Source of the DNA: Zygophlyctis sp. KS116 | Taxonomy: Eukaryota; Chytridiomycota | Assembly (NCBI GenBank): GCA_054661495.1 | Contig: BAAFSQ010000104.1 | Span: 1-30,569, forward strand | Direction: 5' to 3' | Length of the DNA stretch: 30,569 bases | Shown here: piece by piece, positions 9,542 through 21,256 of the stretch | How the letters are laid out: every line of letters begins with the position of its first letter | Position numbering within the stretch: the first letter of the stretch is position 1 | The notes under the pieces: generated by a model | Database searches by the model: none | The model's input: the letters and a program-made list of their open reading frames with translations, nothing else | What the model was told of the DNA's origin: nothing | Made by a program: the position numbers and the translations under genes

Positions 9542-12500
9542 TTAGTGAGCACTATATTTTAATACAAGGAATGCCATGATTCTATAAAAGAGAAACAGAA
9601 ATACTGCTATTCCAGCATAAAATCCCTTTTGATTTTCATCAAATGGAAAGTTTTCATTTGAAGTTAAAACTGATAAAACCTGAGATCCATTTGTATAAAA
9701 GCAAAGCTGAGATGCAACTTCTTCAGCTGTACACTCTATTATAGTATTTGAGTTGAATTCATTAACAGTAATTAATCGTGTCAAGTATGGAATTGGTGAA
9801 ATATAGTTTAGTCTATCCAAGAATAAAGGCATTTTTGATGACATCAAGCCAGACATTACAACAAAAATTCCTAAGAGAGAATTAGTAATTGAAATAGAAA
9901 ATCCAATATGATCAATCAAGGAGCAAAACGCTATTCCGATGCTTTCTCCAGTAGCAACAAGTAAGAATACTGCATATGTGTCGCTGAAATACGTTTCAGG
10001 GGAGAGATTTAATCCAACTAAAACTACGGCAAACAATGTATAGATCAAAGAGCTGATGATTGCTATAGGAATCTATAAATTAATCAAGTTCTATCACCTC
10101 AATTAAGCAGTAAGCGAGAAAATATGAATCTACAGAATAGATACCATCTGCTCTTTCACGAAAAAGAATATTTTTTTCTGCAGGAAAAACTGCGACGCAA
10201 TTAAGTAGACTAAACATTATAAATTGTAATAAAATACCCAACAAAAAAAATCGCCAATGTTTGCTGTATGACACCAATCTTGTTCTGAACTGAAACCTGT
10301 CCATTCCCTTGACGAGCATAGAATAGAGCTTGAATAACACCTAGAGATACAACCTGCATGATTCTAGAAAAAACTAATATAGGCTGCCGTCGAGTATTCA
10401 AAATACTTCGGCTAAATAGTACAGGAAAAGCAATCGTAAAAGGTGCCTGATTCCTCTGAATTTCTTCATTTGAGTCGGGGATCGAACTTTCAGATGCACT
10501 GACAAGACTAACTGGCCTTTCCTCTTTAATAAATTCATTCCATCTGTATATTATCGCTTCCACTCTTTTCCTTGATTCACTCTCTGCCTCAGCAGTGCGT
10601 AAATCTATGGAGCAGATGTCCAGCAAATAGTCACTTGGATTTGTATGATTTGGTAAGATGTAGCCTAAAGAGCTAAAAAAAGAGAATATATCTACTCTTG
10701 GTCCTAGCATAATTAATCTATCTAATTTTACCTGAATATGCGACTCTCCCGCCGTTGGTTAAAATCATCAAGTTATCAAATATTGGAAAAATGTCAGATC
10801 GAGGTTGATGAATTGAACATATGATCGTTCTTCCAGCTTCAGCCATATTTTTCAAGGATATCATAATATGATGGGCTGTGAATGAGTCTAATCCAGAAGT
10901 GGGTTCATCAATCACTAAAATACTAGGATCAGTTAAAATCTGGACTCCGATACTAAGCCGTCTCTTTTCACCACCACTCAAACCTTTTAATGCTTCATTA
11001 CCAACTACAGTATCAGCACAATGGCGAAGTCCTAGCATCCCAAGAATCTCCTCCGCTCGCACTTTTTTTTCTTCTTCTGTCCATGATTTTGGGAGTCTTA
11101 GCCTGGCTTGATAGTACAGCGTTTCTCTCGCAGTAAGTGCAGGAAGTAAACTTGCATCGTCTTGCCGGACAAAAGCACAGATCTTAGTTATTTCAGAAAG
11201 TCGTTCTTTTTTCATGCCATCAAACAACATTTCTCCAGACTTTTTTAATCGTACCATTGCCCCGTAATTCAGACTACGAGCAGCCAATATAGATAAAAGA
11301 GTACTTTTTCCTGTTCCAGACCCACCAATTATTATTGAGAGAGATTTAGAAGGGAACCGTGCACAGATATTATCCAGGAGAATTTTTCTATCTTCCTTTT
11401 TACCAGTATAAAGCTTCTTCCGTATTAATTCAACTGTTAAATTCTTGAGTTCCACATTTATACGGGCAGCTTTGGTTGTTTTTGCGACACTTTGCAATCG
11501 ATTATGTGCTTTCAAGCTGGAGGCTGACGAAGACGAAACATCTTTGGCATGAGCAACAACCGAATTGGGTCTAATCAGCAAAAATACAGCAGCCACCACC
11601 CAAAATACTAAGAAAATGATGCATAGCGCTAAAAGTGGTTCATAAAAATCATCTATCTTTATCCCCAATTGCTCCAAAATAATATTCCCGTTACACTGAG
11701 GTGATGTGGAGATACAAGAATATGTATTATTGGAGAATTCATTGGCAGCAAGAATTCTATATTGATATGTTAGAAATGATATTTTTTGAATCCAACGAAC
11801 GTAAACCGGCGCAGAATCAAGCTGTTGAAAAAAACCAGTGGAAAATGAGAAAAACGTATATAAACCATTTCCTAATAGAGATGCTAGAGCAAAATCTCGA
11901 AATATGCTAATACAAAAGTACGAAAATGTCACCACAATAAATTGCACAGCAAGGTTAGCGATAAAAAAGCGAAAAAAATGTAATCCAAGTTCATCAGTTC
12001 TAAGTCCAAGCATGAAATACTAAATGTTGGATAAATATTATCATACCATTATTGATGAGTATATTAGAGGAAATAATATGTTAAATGGCAGAGTAGACAA
12101 AAATTGCGCCATCATGTAAGGGATAGTGCCATACATGTTATCTGCTTTTTCCCGATCAAACACTTTCATATCAAGAGATAATTTGTAGATGATAAAAATC
12201 AACATGAGATACGTTTGCATAGACGCAACTATGTACAGAGCAGATCTTCTCGAAAGAACTCCTGGTAATGATTCATCAAGATTGTAAAAAATCGCTCCCA
12301 TTACAGAAGCAATAAATAGAACTTCGAAAAGATTCCCCCAAACCGCCAAGTTATCTCGCTTAAGGTTTGTGAGCGCTCTTCGTAAAAGAATCCATGTTTG
12401 CTGAAATCCATTAACATTGACCGCTTTTTTCGAAATAAGCAATTCATTCTCTTGTTCATCATCTTCTGGCTCAACCTTTCCAAGTTTATTGCTGGAAATA

Positions 12501-13511
12501 TTTTGATTTTCTATCTTGACCATTTCAGAACCAATTCCGGCTGATTCTACCTTGACCCATTCTTCAATCAATATATCCACATTTTTATTGGTTTCCTTTT
12601 CACTTAATTCATCCCTTGTATCAATAGAAACAATATCTATGAAAAAGTCTGCAGGATTCACGTTTAGAGGAACATCGTGTCCATGTTTACCAAAATATTC
12701 AATCATTGGAATCCCACATTTTCCAGCATAAACCAGTCTACCTTTACTAAGTAATATAATAGAATCAAAAAGCTGATAAATATCAGATCGCGGCTGATGA
12801 ATAGATATAAAAATAGTTCTTCCTCTCTTCGCAAGATCTACAAGAGTTTGAATTAAATTATTTGCAGTAAATGAGTCCAGACCTTTAATTTTAAAAATCT
12901 AAAATTACCCGTTGTTGGTTCATCTAAAAAAATTAAGGATGGATTAACTAATAATTGTATTGCAACTGAAACTCTTCGTCTTTCTCCCCCTGAAATCCCT
13001 ATTTTATTGTACTTCAAGATATACCTTTTCTCCAATCATCCCCAATAATTGTATCTGCACAATCCTTTAGCCCCAATTCCATTATAATATCATGTACAGT
13101 TCTGTATTGCTCCCTTTTAGTCAGAGATCCTAATCTTAGTTCTGCAGTATACTGTAAATATTCCCTTACAGTTAAGTAAGGCGTTAGATAATCATTTTGC
13201 TGGACATACGCAGTTACTCGATCCTTATGAAAACCATCTGAATTTAAACCGTTGAATAATATCTCTCCAGAAATAAGATCTTTTGGCAACCTTCCACATA
13301 AAGCATTTAAAAGTGTTGTTTTCCCAGATCCTGAAGCTCCCATAATTCCAATGACTTGCCCACTCTTGATTGAGAAATTGATATTTGAAATGATATCGGA
13401 TTCCTTCTTTTTTGAAGAGAAAACTTTAAGATCCTTTACTAGCACACTTATTGGATTTATATCCTCTAGAAGAGATATATTCATCCGCAATTTCTCATCA
13501 GGCGATTCCAT
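9542..13511 (-). CDS. Full-length ABCG (White-type) transporter, YOL075C-like
   Basis: Seven exons: 13511-13025, 12998-12909, 12882-12047, 12019-10732, 10703-10238, 10209-10098 and 10072-9542. They sum to 3810 nt (1269 aa), with six introns of 25-28 nt. The order is NBD-TMD-NBD-TMD. NBD1 has Walker A GASGSGKT (58-65), signature ISGGERRR and Walker [14 protein letters not shown]2 has [16 protein letters not shown] and [10 protein letters not shown]. Both NBDs end in HQPRSDI, so neither looks degenerate, unlike PDR-type pumps. Each TMD contains the White-family block with a reentrant FREKAD/FRERADG-like segment. Length and layout match yeast YOL075C; the substrate is unknown. The frame is open upstream to a GTG at 13529, and 13511 is the first in-frame ATG. 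One 5' splice site is GTGATA. Confidence 0.93.
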
Positions 13512-13681
13512 TTGAATTAACTGCGACACAAATGACGTTTGCGTTGGATAGATGCATGGATCCGATCTGTACCAATTTTAAATAACATACAAGAGTGCAA
13601 TATAATATCTCTATCCAATTGTCCGATTCTTCATATCATCTAATTTACAAGAGTTTCAGATTTTCAAATTTTACTTTTTAA
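13512..13681. promoter_or_regulatory. Divergent intergenic region, ABCG / TBC gene
   Basis: These 170 bp lie between the ABC transporter start and the TBC protein start on opposite strands. The stretch is AT-rich, with no element I can name. The ABC frame stays open for part of it, so its true start could lie slightly further upstream. Confidence 0.5.
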
Positions 13682-15385
13682 ATGCCTGATAGTCCAACAG
13701 GATATGAGCAATTAACGAGGGAGTTAGATGACATTAGATCAGATATACATTCAAAGTCAATGATGCATCGGCCAAAGACATTGTCTTGTATGCCTGAAAC
13801 TGACAAGCAGCAGAGAAGTACTTTGACCAGTCCACAAGATGATAGCACAGTATCAGAGACTATAGACTCCCAATGCATTGATCGGCCATTCAGGAAATCT
13901 AATTCCCATGTCAAAGCCAAGAAGAGAGTAGTAATGATTTCTCCCACAAGGACAAATTCTCTTTTCCCAGATTTAGAAAGTACAATCTCTCAGGAAGTTC
14001 ATCAGCATACTCCAAGAATGAATATTGGAAAAGCGTCCAAGGCCCCTCTAGGTATTTTAAAAGTCAATACCAAGATTCCACTTGATTTTAAAAAGGATCA
14101 TATGGGAGTTTTGTATTCTTCAATTTTGGAAGATAAGCATACATCGATGGCAGCAGAAATGGAAAGGAAGGACATTGAGAGGTACGAAAGATGGGATGAA
14201 ATGATTTCTCAGCACTCTCAAGGATGGGATGCAGTGGTGAGTTTATATTTCCTAAAATTTAGTGGGAAGATAGAATTTGGAAGGGAGTACCCCATTCGTA
14301 TCGTAAAAATGTTTGGAATCAAATTCTAAGTATAAATTCTGGTTTTTATTCAAATTTATCGCAAAATCAAAAGAAGTGGGTTAATATGGAACTATTAAAG
14401 AAATTCAAGGTAATTAAAGGATAGATTTATATTTTAGGATATTAAATCATGGGACTTGTCAGATACCACTTTTTCTAAAGAAATTGAAAGAGATGCACAG
14501 GTCACATTGCCTCGTCATGTTACATTTCAAGGTTCAGAAGGGTAAGAGAATTGTATCTTTCTAATTTCTAGAAAACAAATTTTACAACTTGTTTTAAATG
14601 TTTTTTCGATTCATAATTATCAGATTGGATATGTGCATGGTATGAATCTATGGATTGGACTCTTGACGACTTTATTCTCTGATGACTTGGTTTTTTTCTT
14701 TTCTCAAAAACTTTTATATGATAAGCCTCGAAGGGATTCATTTACATCTTTTTATGGTCTAAATCGTCTTTACTTAAAAGATGGAACATTTTTTGATTGC
14801 ACTGTATTTATTCATTCACGTTTACTTGCTCTCTGGTTTCCCAAAATACGAGAACATCTTGAAAATTTTGGTCTATTTCCTTCTCTTTATTTAAAGAAAT
14901 GGTTATTTTCTCTATTTGTTGGATGTTCTGCAGTCTCATACCCTTTATCTACATATAAAAATTCCAATGGTGGATTATTATCCTGGCCAACAGTATTAAG
15001 AATATGGGATTTATACTTATTTTATGGATGGGATATATTAATTATTGTTAGTATATCCATCCTAAAATATTATTCTAAAGAAATCCTTAAAATGGACCCA
15101 GCAACATTAATGGTATTTTTTGGTATTGAAGATGGAAGCATGGAATCCCATGGAGTAGCCACAGACTCTTTACCTTTTATTTCTAATCCTGATAAATTTA
15201 TAGATCTAGTACAAAGCTTGTATCTTGTTGGAAAGAGACACCGCCTCTCAATACTAGGAGACTACCACTCTTCTAGAAATTCTATTGATTCTATTTCATC
15301 TATATCATCAGACTCTAAAGCATTAAGAGGAATGTCTGGAAAACAATTAGTAAACTTTTTCAAAAGCAGCGCAAGGGATAATTAA
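13682..15385 (+). CDS. TBC-domain protein lacking both catalytic fingers
   Basis: Four exons: 13682-14236, 14263-14409, 14438-14541 and 14572-15385. They sum to 1620 nt (539 aa), with introns of 26, 28 and 30 nt. Residues 1-150 are polar and probably disordered. From about 185 a TBC domain runs through WKGVPHSYRKNVWNQIL, QIGYVHGMNLWIGLL and VLRIWDLYLFYGWDI. The arginine-finger motif reads I250-ER-D253-AQ-V256, so Arg is replaced by Val. The glutamine finger YxQ reads Y289-V-H291. Both catalytic residues of the dual-finger RabGAP mechanism are therefore missing. A Ser-rich tail follows (SIDSISSISSDSKAL). It may bind a Rab without stimulating hydrolysis (inference). I cannot name the closest yeast relative. 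Confidence 0.88.
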
Positions 15386-15491
15386 AGCTATTATTTTCAT
15401 TTTTAAAAAACACTAATACTCTTTAAACTTGTATACTTGATACTTTTCTAAATCTAGATCAAATCTAAACCTTGGGCCATTGTAAAATTCA

Positions 15492-16183
15492 ATGAAAAAT
15501 CTAGTGATTTCTCCTTCTTCTGCCCATAAATCTACAATTATTCTACTTCATGGCCTAGGAGACTCTGGTCATGGATGGCTCAGTGCAGCAGAAATGTTAT
15601 CTCCTTCTCTTCCAAACACAAAATGGATTCTTCCAAATGCTCCAAACATCAAGATCACTCTTAATTATGGTGCTTCTATGCCTGGATGGTATGATATTCT
15701 GTCATTATCTCAAAATTCTAAAGAAGATGAACCTGGTCTATACAAGTCTATTGGGTTCTTATCATCTCTAATTTCTCAAGAAATTGAATCTGGAATTCCT
15801 TCTAATAAAATAATTGTTGCTGGATTCAGTCAAGGAGCTGCTGTATCTCTATTGTATGGTGCTACTACAAATGTTAAACTAGTAATTACTCTAGAATTTT
15901 AAATTTTTAGGGAGGAATTGTATCTCTAAGCGGATATTTACCATTATCAGGTAAAATAAAACAGATTTTACAGGATACAAACAAGTCTACATCTTGGTTA
16001 ATGTGTCATGGTACTCATGATGATGTTGTTAATTATTCTTGGGGTCAAGCATCATGTAAATTATTAAAGGAAAATGGGATAAATGTAGAATTTAGATCAT
16101 ATAAGAATATGGGACATTCTGCATCCCAAGAGGAATTGATGGATGTATTACAGTTTATGAAAACTAATTTATCTGAGTTTTGA
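15492..16183 (+). CDS. Acyl-protein thioesterase / lysophospholipase, alpha/beta hydrolase
   Basis: Two exons (15492-15881 and 15911-16183) joined over a 29-nt intron give 220 aa, the usual size of APT1/APT2. Conserved blocks: ILLHGLGDSGHGW, WILPNAPNIKITLNYG, MPGWYDI, VAGFSQGAAVSLLYG (nucleophile Ser), GGIVSLSGYLPL (across the intron), CHGTHDDVV (Asp) and NMGHSAS (His). These enzymes remove palmitate from cytosolic faces of membrane proteins and hydrolyse lysophospholipids (family knowledge). The gap to SMC6 downstream is 26 bp. Confidence 0.95.
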
Positions 16184-16209
16184 AAGATTTTAGATTTTTG
16201 AGATTTAAA

Positions 16210-19200
16210 ATGAAAAGAAAGACTCTAGATGAGAGTGCAATAGATGATATAGAACAAGATATTATAAATCAAGGATTGGATGTTAAAAGGATTAAAAATG
16301 TAAATATTTAGTCTTATAATAGTGTAATTCTAATGATATTGGAACAATTGAATATATTGAATTGGTAAACTTTATGTGTCATTCCTTTCTAAAGATAAAC
16401 TTGGGACCAAAGATTAATTTTGTTATTGGGAGGAATGGAAGTGGGAAATCTGCAATTTTAACTGCGCTCACTGTCTGTATGGGCGCAAAAGCACATTTTA
16501 CAAACAGAGCTGGGAATTTAAGGTCGCTTTTAAAGGCAGGAAGTTTGGCAGGTTCAATTCAAGTTGCAATTAGGAATGAAGGGGATGATGCATTCAAACC
16601 AAGCGTGTATGGAAAGAGGATTATTATTGAGAGGAAAATAGTCAAGGAAGGTTCATGTGGGTATAGAATTATGGATGAACATAGTATTTTTCTTTTTATA
16701 AATGTCTAGAAAGGACTATCTGTACGAAAAGGGAAACTTTAAATCAAATATTGGAGCATTTAATGATTCAAGTGGATAATCCATTGGCTGTATTGACTCA
16801 AGATACGGCTAGAATGTTTTTAAGTAGTAGTTCTCCACAGGAAAAATATGGGGTAAATGGATTTATTTTAAATTTAGTTGTTTTTAAGAGGAACTGGTCT
16901 CAAGCAGTTGAAGGATGATTATGTAAATATTACAAAGAATATAGTATCTACGCGGCAAATTGTACAATATAAACAAAAGGTAAAAATAAAGATTAATAGT
17001 AGATTCTTCCCGAAATTGAAGATGAGTTGAAAGTCTTACAGCGTAAATGGGAAGATTTAGAGAAATCAAAAGGTTTGGAAGATGAATGTCAAGAGTTGAG
17101 AGATGAACTTATATGGGCGCATGTTCAAGACAAGGAAGAAGTAATATCTTGTTTATTTTATTGCATAGGAACTTCAAAATAAGCAAAGGAATATAGATAA
17201 AATTGAGAGAAAGATTAATCAGAATCGTGAACAAATAATTGAGCCTGAAGGGCAAATTAAAGAAATTGAAACAGAAGAGTCTAATCTAGCAAATATTATT
17301 AATGATCATAAACAGGATCTTGTAAATCTTGCTGAGAGGCAAAAGGAAGTTAGAGCGGATATCTTCAAGATTCAGGGCCAGATTCGTGAAATTACCATTG
17401 ATGAACGTGATATTTCTTCAAGTATAAAAGAGCGCAAAAGTTCTAGTGATTTGATTGCGGCAAAAATTGAGGCTGAGAATCAAAGAATTCAGAATGATAC
17501 CGTGTAAATATTTTATTGATTCATTTTAAAGAGAATTTAGACAAAGGCAAGAAGGACAAATAGAGGAATTTGAAATGCAGAAAAGTCAACTCACTAAAGA
17601 ATCTGACGCTGTAACTTATATATATTTGTTTAATAGACTAGCTTGGAAATGAAAGGGACGCTCTAGAGCAACGATCAGAAAGTATCAAAGCAGAAATGGA
17701 AAGTGTTAGCTCAAATATTGAGCGTTTGAAGAATTCCAGCAGAATTTCTTTGGATAATATTAGAGCTCTAAAAAACAAAAAGACAGAGAAGCTAAGTGCC
17801 TTTGGTAATTCAATGCACCTCGTTATGAAGGATATTTACGCTGCAGAACAAGCTGGTCGATGGAGAGGAAAGAAACCTGTTGGGCCAATAGGTAATTTAG
17901 CGAGTTTTATATCAAAGGAACTCATGTTGAAGTAGTCGATAAAAAGTACGAGAAGGTGATTGAGACCATTTTATTAAACACTTTATCTGGTATGATCGTT
18001 GAAACGAACCAGGATAGAGCTTTGCTACAGTCTATATTAGATAAGCATTCACTGTAATCTTTTGGTTTGGTATCAATTTCATAGGAATAATAGTATTTTC
18101 GTCTGTCCTCAGAAAAGTATCGATCACACAAAAGGAGAACCTGACAATCATTTCAAAACCATACTGAGAGTTTTGAAGGTTGATAATCCTATAGTTTTAA
18201 GAGTGCTTATTATCAACCACAATATTGAAAAGATTGTTTTAGTTGACACAAGAGCAGAGGGAGATCATATAACCGGCAAAGGATTTCCACCAAATGTTGC
18301 ATATGTATATACACAAAATTGTCAGTCAATGGGTGCAAGAGGTGGAGGTTATGCCACTACTTCATTAAAACCATATACCGGGCCTCCACTTTTGGCTGTC
18401 AATATTGATGAGCACATAAAGTATGATTATTCATAAAATTCATGATATAGACAGCATGAAACAAATATTGAACAATTTAAACATCAAGTTCAAATTGAAG
18501 ATCAAAAGCATTATTCTCTGGCAAAGGAATATCAAAATTTACAGAGTCAAAGAGCACTCATTCGGGAGAAATTCAGTGCGTTAGTGCCTCAAATGGATAG
18601 GATTAAATTTGAAATTTCAAATTTAGTTGAAGCACTTCGTGTAATTATTCTTTTTTTATTCTTTAGGAACAAGAACCAGAAAATATTTTAGCTCTATTAG
18701 AGGCAAAGAGCGAAGAAGATGTACAATACGAAGCTCTTTCCCGGCAACTGTCATCTGCTATAGATAACAAAAGTAACTTGACGGGAGAATTTAATAATCT
18801 TTTGGAGGCAGATTCAGAAATAAATCGGAATATGGCGCTACTAAGGGAACAAAACATCTCGCTTGAGGTATCATTTTTGATTTATATTTACTTTATAGCG
18901 TGATCTGGAAACTCTTGCAAATGGAAAATGTAAAGCAGAAGCGCATTTACGGCATTTATCACAAAAGGCTGAGCAATATAATGAATTATTGGAGCAAGAA
19001 AAGTTGGCTCTCGCAACTCAAGAATCAATTGTTGAAGAAGCAATCAATCTGGCAGAAGATGAATGCGATAGAGTAGAAGTAACCGCATCCATGGAGGACA
19101 TCCAACGGAAAATCCTTTCCTTGGAAGCAAGAATACGTGAAAAAGAATCAGAGTACTTTTAATTAATTTTTATGATTCAGATGTGGAAGCAGAGAAGACC

Positions 19201-19891
19201 TTTACAATGAATTGATGAAGAAAAATACCTCTTATGAGGAAAGCAAGGCTCAGCTTGATAGGACAGTTAAATTGTTGGAATTTATGAGTTCTACAGTCAA
19301 AAACAGGGAAGATATTTGGATAAAATTTCGTAAAACAATATCAGTGACTGCTAAAACGAATTTCCGTGATTTCATGAAAAAGAGAGGATACAATGGAAAA
19401 CTTATCCTGGATCATGATAACCAAGCTCTCAATCTTGTTGTAAGAGATGTTATATTGTAATTTGTAGGTCCATATTGAAGACAGCTCCAAATCTGCCTCT
19501 AATGATGAAAATAACAATTCGGATAATGATCCAAAGAGTCTTTCTGGTGGAGAAAAAAGTTATTCAACAATTTGTCTTTTACTCTCACTTTGGGCATCTA
19601 TGCGAAATCCGTTTAGAGCTTTAGATGAATTTGATGTTTTCATGGTAATTTATATACACATAAATACAAAGGATGCAGTCAACCGTCGAATCAGTATGAA
19701 GCTCCTCATAGAGAACTCGCGTGAAGAGTCTTGTCAGTATATATTTATCACACCGCAAGACATGAGGTAAGAAATGATTAGCTAATGATAGTCATATCAA
19801 GGGAATAGATATGGGAAATGACATTCGTATTCACAAATTAAATGATCCTGAGAGGGGTCAAACCACATTAAGCTTTTCAAATAATAACTAA
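16210..19891 (+). CDS. SMC6: SMC6, SMC5/6 complex ATPase
   Basis: Seventeen exons: 16210-16299, 16323-16683, 16710-16852, 16878-16979, 17003-17140, 17169-17503, 17532-17610, 17642-17891, 17918-18053, 18085-18420, 18451-18640, 18667-18867, 18899-19152, 19181-19439, 19468-19644, 19672-19766 and 19792-19891. They sum to 3246 nt (1081 aa), with 16 introns of 23-31 nt. Walker A GRNGSGKS is at 66-73, followed by SAILTALTVCMGAKA and VDNPLAVLTQDTARMF. Long coiled coils flank the hinge (KKPVGPIGTHVEV). The C-terminal head has FMKKRGYNGKL, LSGGEKSYSTICLLLSLW, Walker B FRALDEFDVFMD and IFITPQDM. SMC6 pairs with SMC5 in recombinational repair and replication-fork maintenance (family knowledge). The intron at 19645-19671 is 27 nt with no stop in frame. 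The TAA shares its last A with the PRO2 start. Confidence 0.95.
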
Positions 19892-21243
19892 TGAATGGTG
19901 ATATTGCAGCGAGATCTCGAAAGGCCGCACTTGAGTTGCAAGTAGCATCTTGTAAAGATAAGTCTGCAGCATTGAGAGCAATCCATAACCAACTGCAAAT
20001 GGATAAAGATCTTGTTTTTAGTTTGAATGAGAAGGATCTAGCCAGCGCTGAAGCTCTTGTTAGTTCAGGCCAATTGTCTCTTCCATTAATCAAACGTTTG
20101 GATCTACGATTACCTGGTAAATGGGAATCGATACTGGCGGGGATCTTACAGATTGAGGGATTGGACGATCCAACCGGTAAGATTCAGTTGGCTTCGCTTT
20201 TGGATGATGGATTGAAAATGTATAGAGTCAGTTGTCCAATTGGTGTTTTATTAGTCATCTTTGAAGCCAGGCCTGAAGTAGTAGTACAGATCAGTTGTCT
20301 CGCAATTAAATCAGGAAATGCTGTAATTTTGAAGGGAGGGAAAGAAGCAAATCAGACTAATGATGCACTTTTCCAATCTATTCAAACTGCACTCAGATCT
20401 CTACCAGAAAATACTCGTATTCCAAGTGATTCGGTACAGTTGGTTTCTACTAGAGAAGAAATCTCTAATCTTTTGAAATTAGATAAATATATTGATTTGG
20501 TCATCCCTAGAGGATCTAAATCTCTAGTTCAGTATGTTCAAGAAAATACACGAATTCCTGTATTGGGCCATGCAGATGGACTGTGTTCAATATATGTAGA
20601 CGAATCGGCAGATGAAGAAAAAACTAAAAGATTAATTATAGATTCAAAGGTAATATATTATTCTTTTATTCTAAAGACTAATTATCCAGCAGCATGTAAC
20701 TCTGCTGAAACGTTGCTAATTCACTCTTCTCGTGAAGATTTACTTGTTAAAATTGCTCAAGAACTCTCAAAATATAATGTTATTATAAAGGCAGATGAAA
20801 AATCTTTTAATATTTTATCTAGAAATCATTCAGAATCAAATTTTGAAAAGGCTATAGACTCTGATTTCGACACTGAATTTTTAGACTTGAAGATTAGTAT
20901 TAAAATCGTGTCAAATTTAAAAGAAGCTATTGATCACATTAATACACATGGATCAAAGCATACAGAACTTATAATTACAGAAGATAAAGAGAATGCACAA
21001 GAATTTATGTCTCTAGTAGATGCTGCTGGTGTCTTTTGGAATGCTTCCACAAGATTTGCAGATGGATTTCGTTATGGATTTGGGGCAGAAATAGGTGTGA
21101 GTACTAATAAAACCCATGCAAGAGGACCTGTAGGATTGGAAGGATTGATGATTTACAAGTATAAAATTTTCGGTGATGGTCATATAGTAGAGGATTATAG
21201 TTCCGGTAAATTAAAATTCAAGCATCTGCCGATTGATAAATAA
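19891..21243 (+). CDS. PRO2: Gamma-glutamyl phosphate reductase (glutamate-5-semialdehyde dehydrogenase)
   Basis: Two exons (19891-20649, 20677-21243) give 441 aa. The enzyme reduces gamma-glutamyl phosphate to glutamate-5-semialdehyde, the second step of proline synthesis. Family blocks: LMYRVSCPIGVLLVIFEARP-like (KMYRVSCPIGVLLVIFEARP), SGNAVILKGGKEA, LVIPRGS, IPVLGHADGLCSIYVD, NYPAACNSAETLLIH (catalytic Cys260) and FADGFRYGFGAEIGVSTN. The open frame continues through 20650-20676, which would insert VIYYSFILK between IIDSK and TNYPAACN. The family has no insert there and the segment has GTAAT..AAAG splice borders, so I call it a 27-nt stopless intron. The start codon overlaps the SMC6 stop by one base. 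Confidence 0.95.
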   Translation: MNGDIAARSRKAALELQVASCKDKSAALRAIHNQLQMDKDLVFSLNEKDLASAEALVSSGQLSLPLIKRLDLRLPGKWESILAGILQIEGLDDPTGKIQLASLLDDGLKMYRVSCPIGVLLVIFEARPEVVVQISCLAIKSGNAVILKGGKEANQTNDALFQSIQTALRSLPENTRIPSDSVQLVSTREEISNLLKLDKYIDLVIPRGSKSLVQYVQENTRIPVLGHADGLCSIYVDESADEEKTKRLIIDSKVIYYSFILKTNYPAACNSAETLLIHSSREDLLVKIAQELSKYNVIIKADEKSFNILSRNHSESNFEKAIDSDFDTEFLDLKISIKIVSNLKEAIDHINTHGSKHTELIITEDKENAQEFMSLVDAAGVFWNASTRFADGFRYGFGAEIGVSTNKTHARGPVGLEGLMIYKYKIFGDGHIVEDYSSGKLKFKHLPIDK

Positions 21244-21256
21244 TCTTGCGATTTAA

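Noticed and set aside
10878-12023. Plus-strand ORFs within the ABC transporter region (10878-11111, 11701-11910, 11838-12023)
   Set aside because: They lie opposite strongly conserved ABCG coding sequence and show no family likeness.
16362-19891. SMC6 as a frameshifted pseudogene split into many short ORFs
   Set aside because: Every break is removed by a 23-31 nt GT..AG intron, the exon sum is a multiple of three, and all head, hinge and signature motifs are intact.
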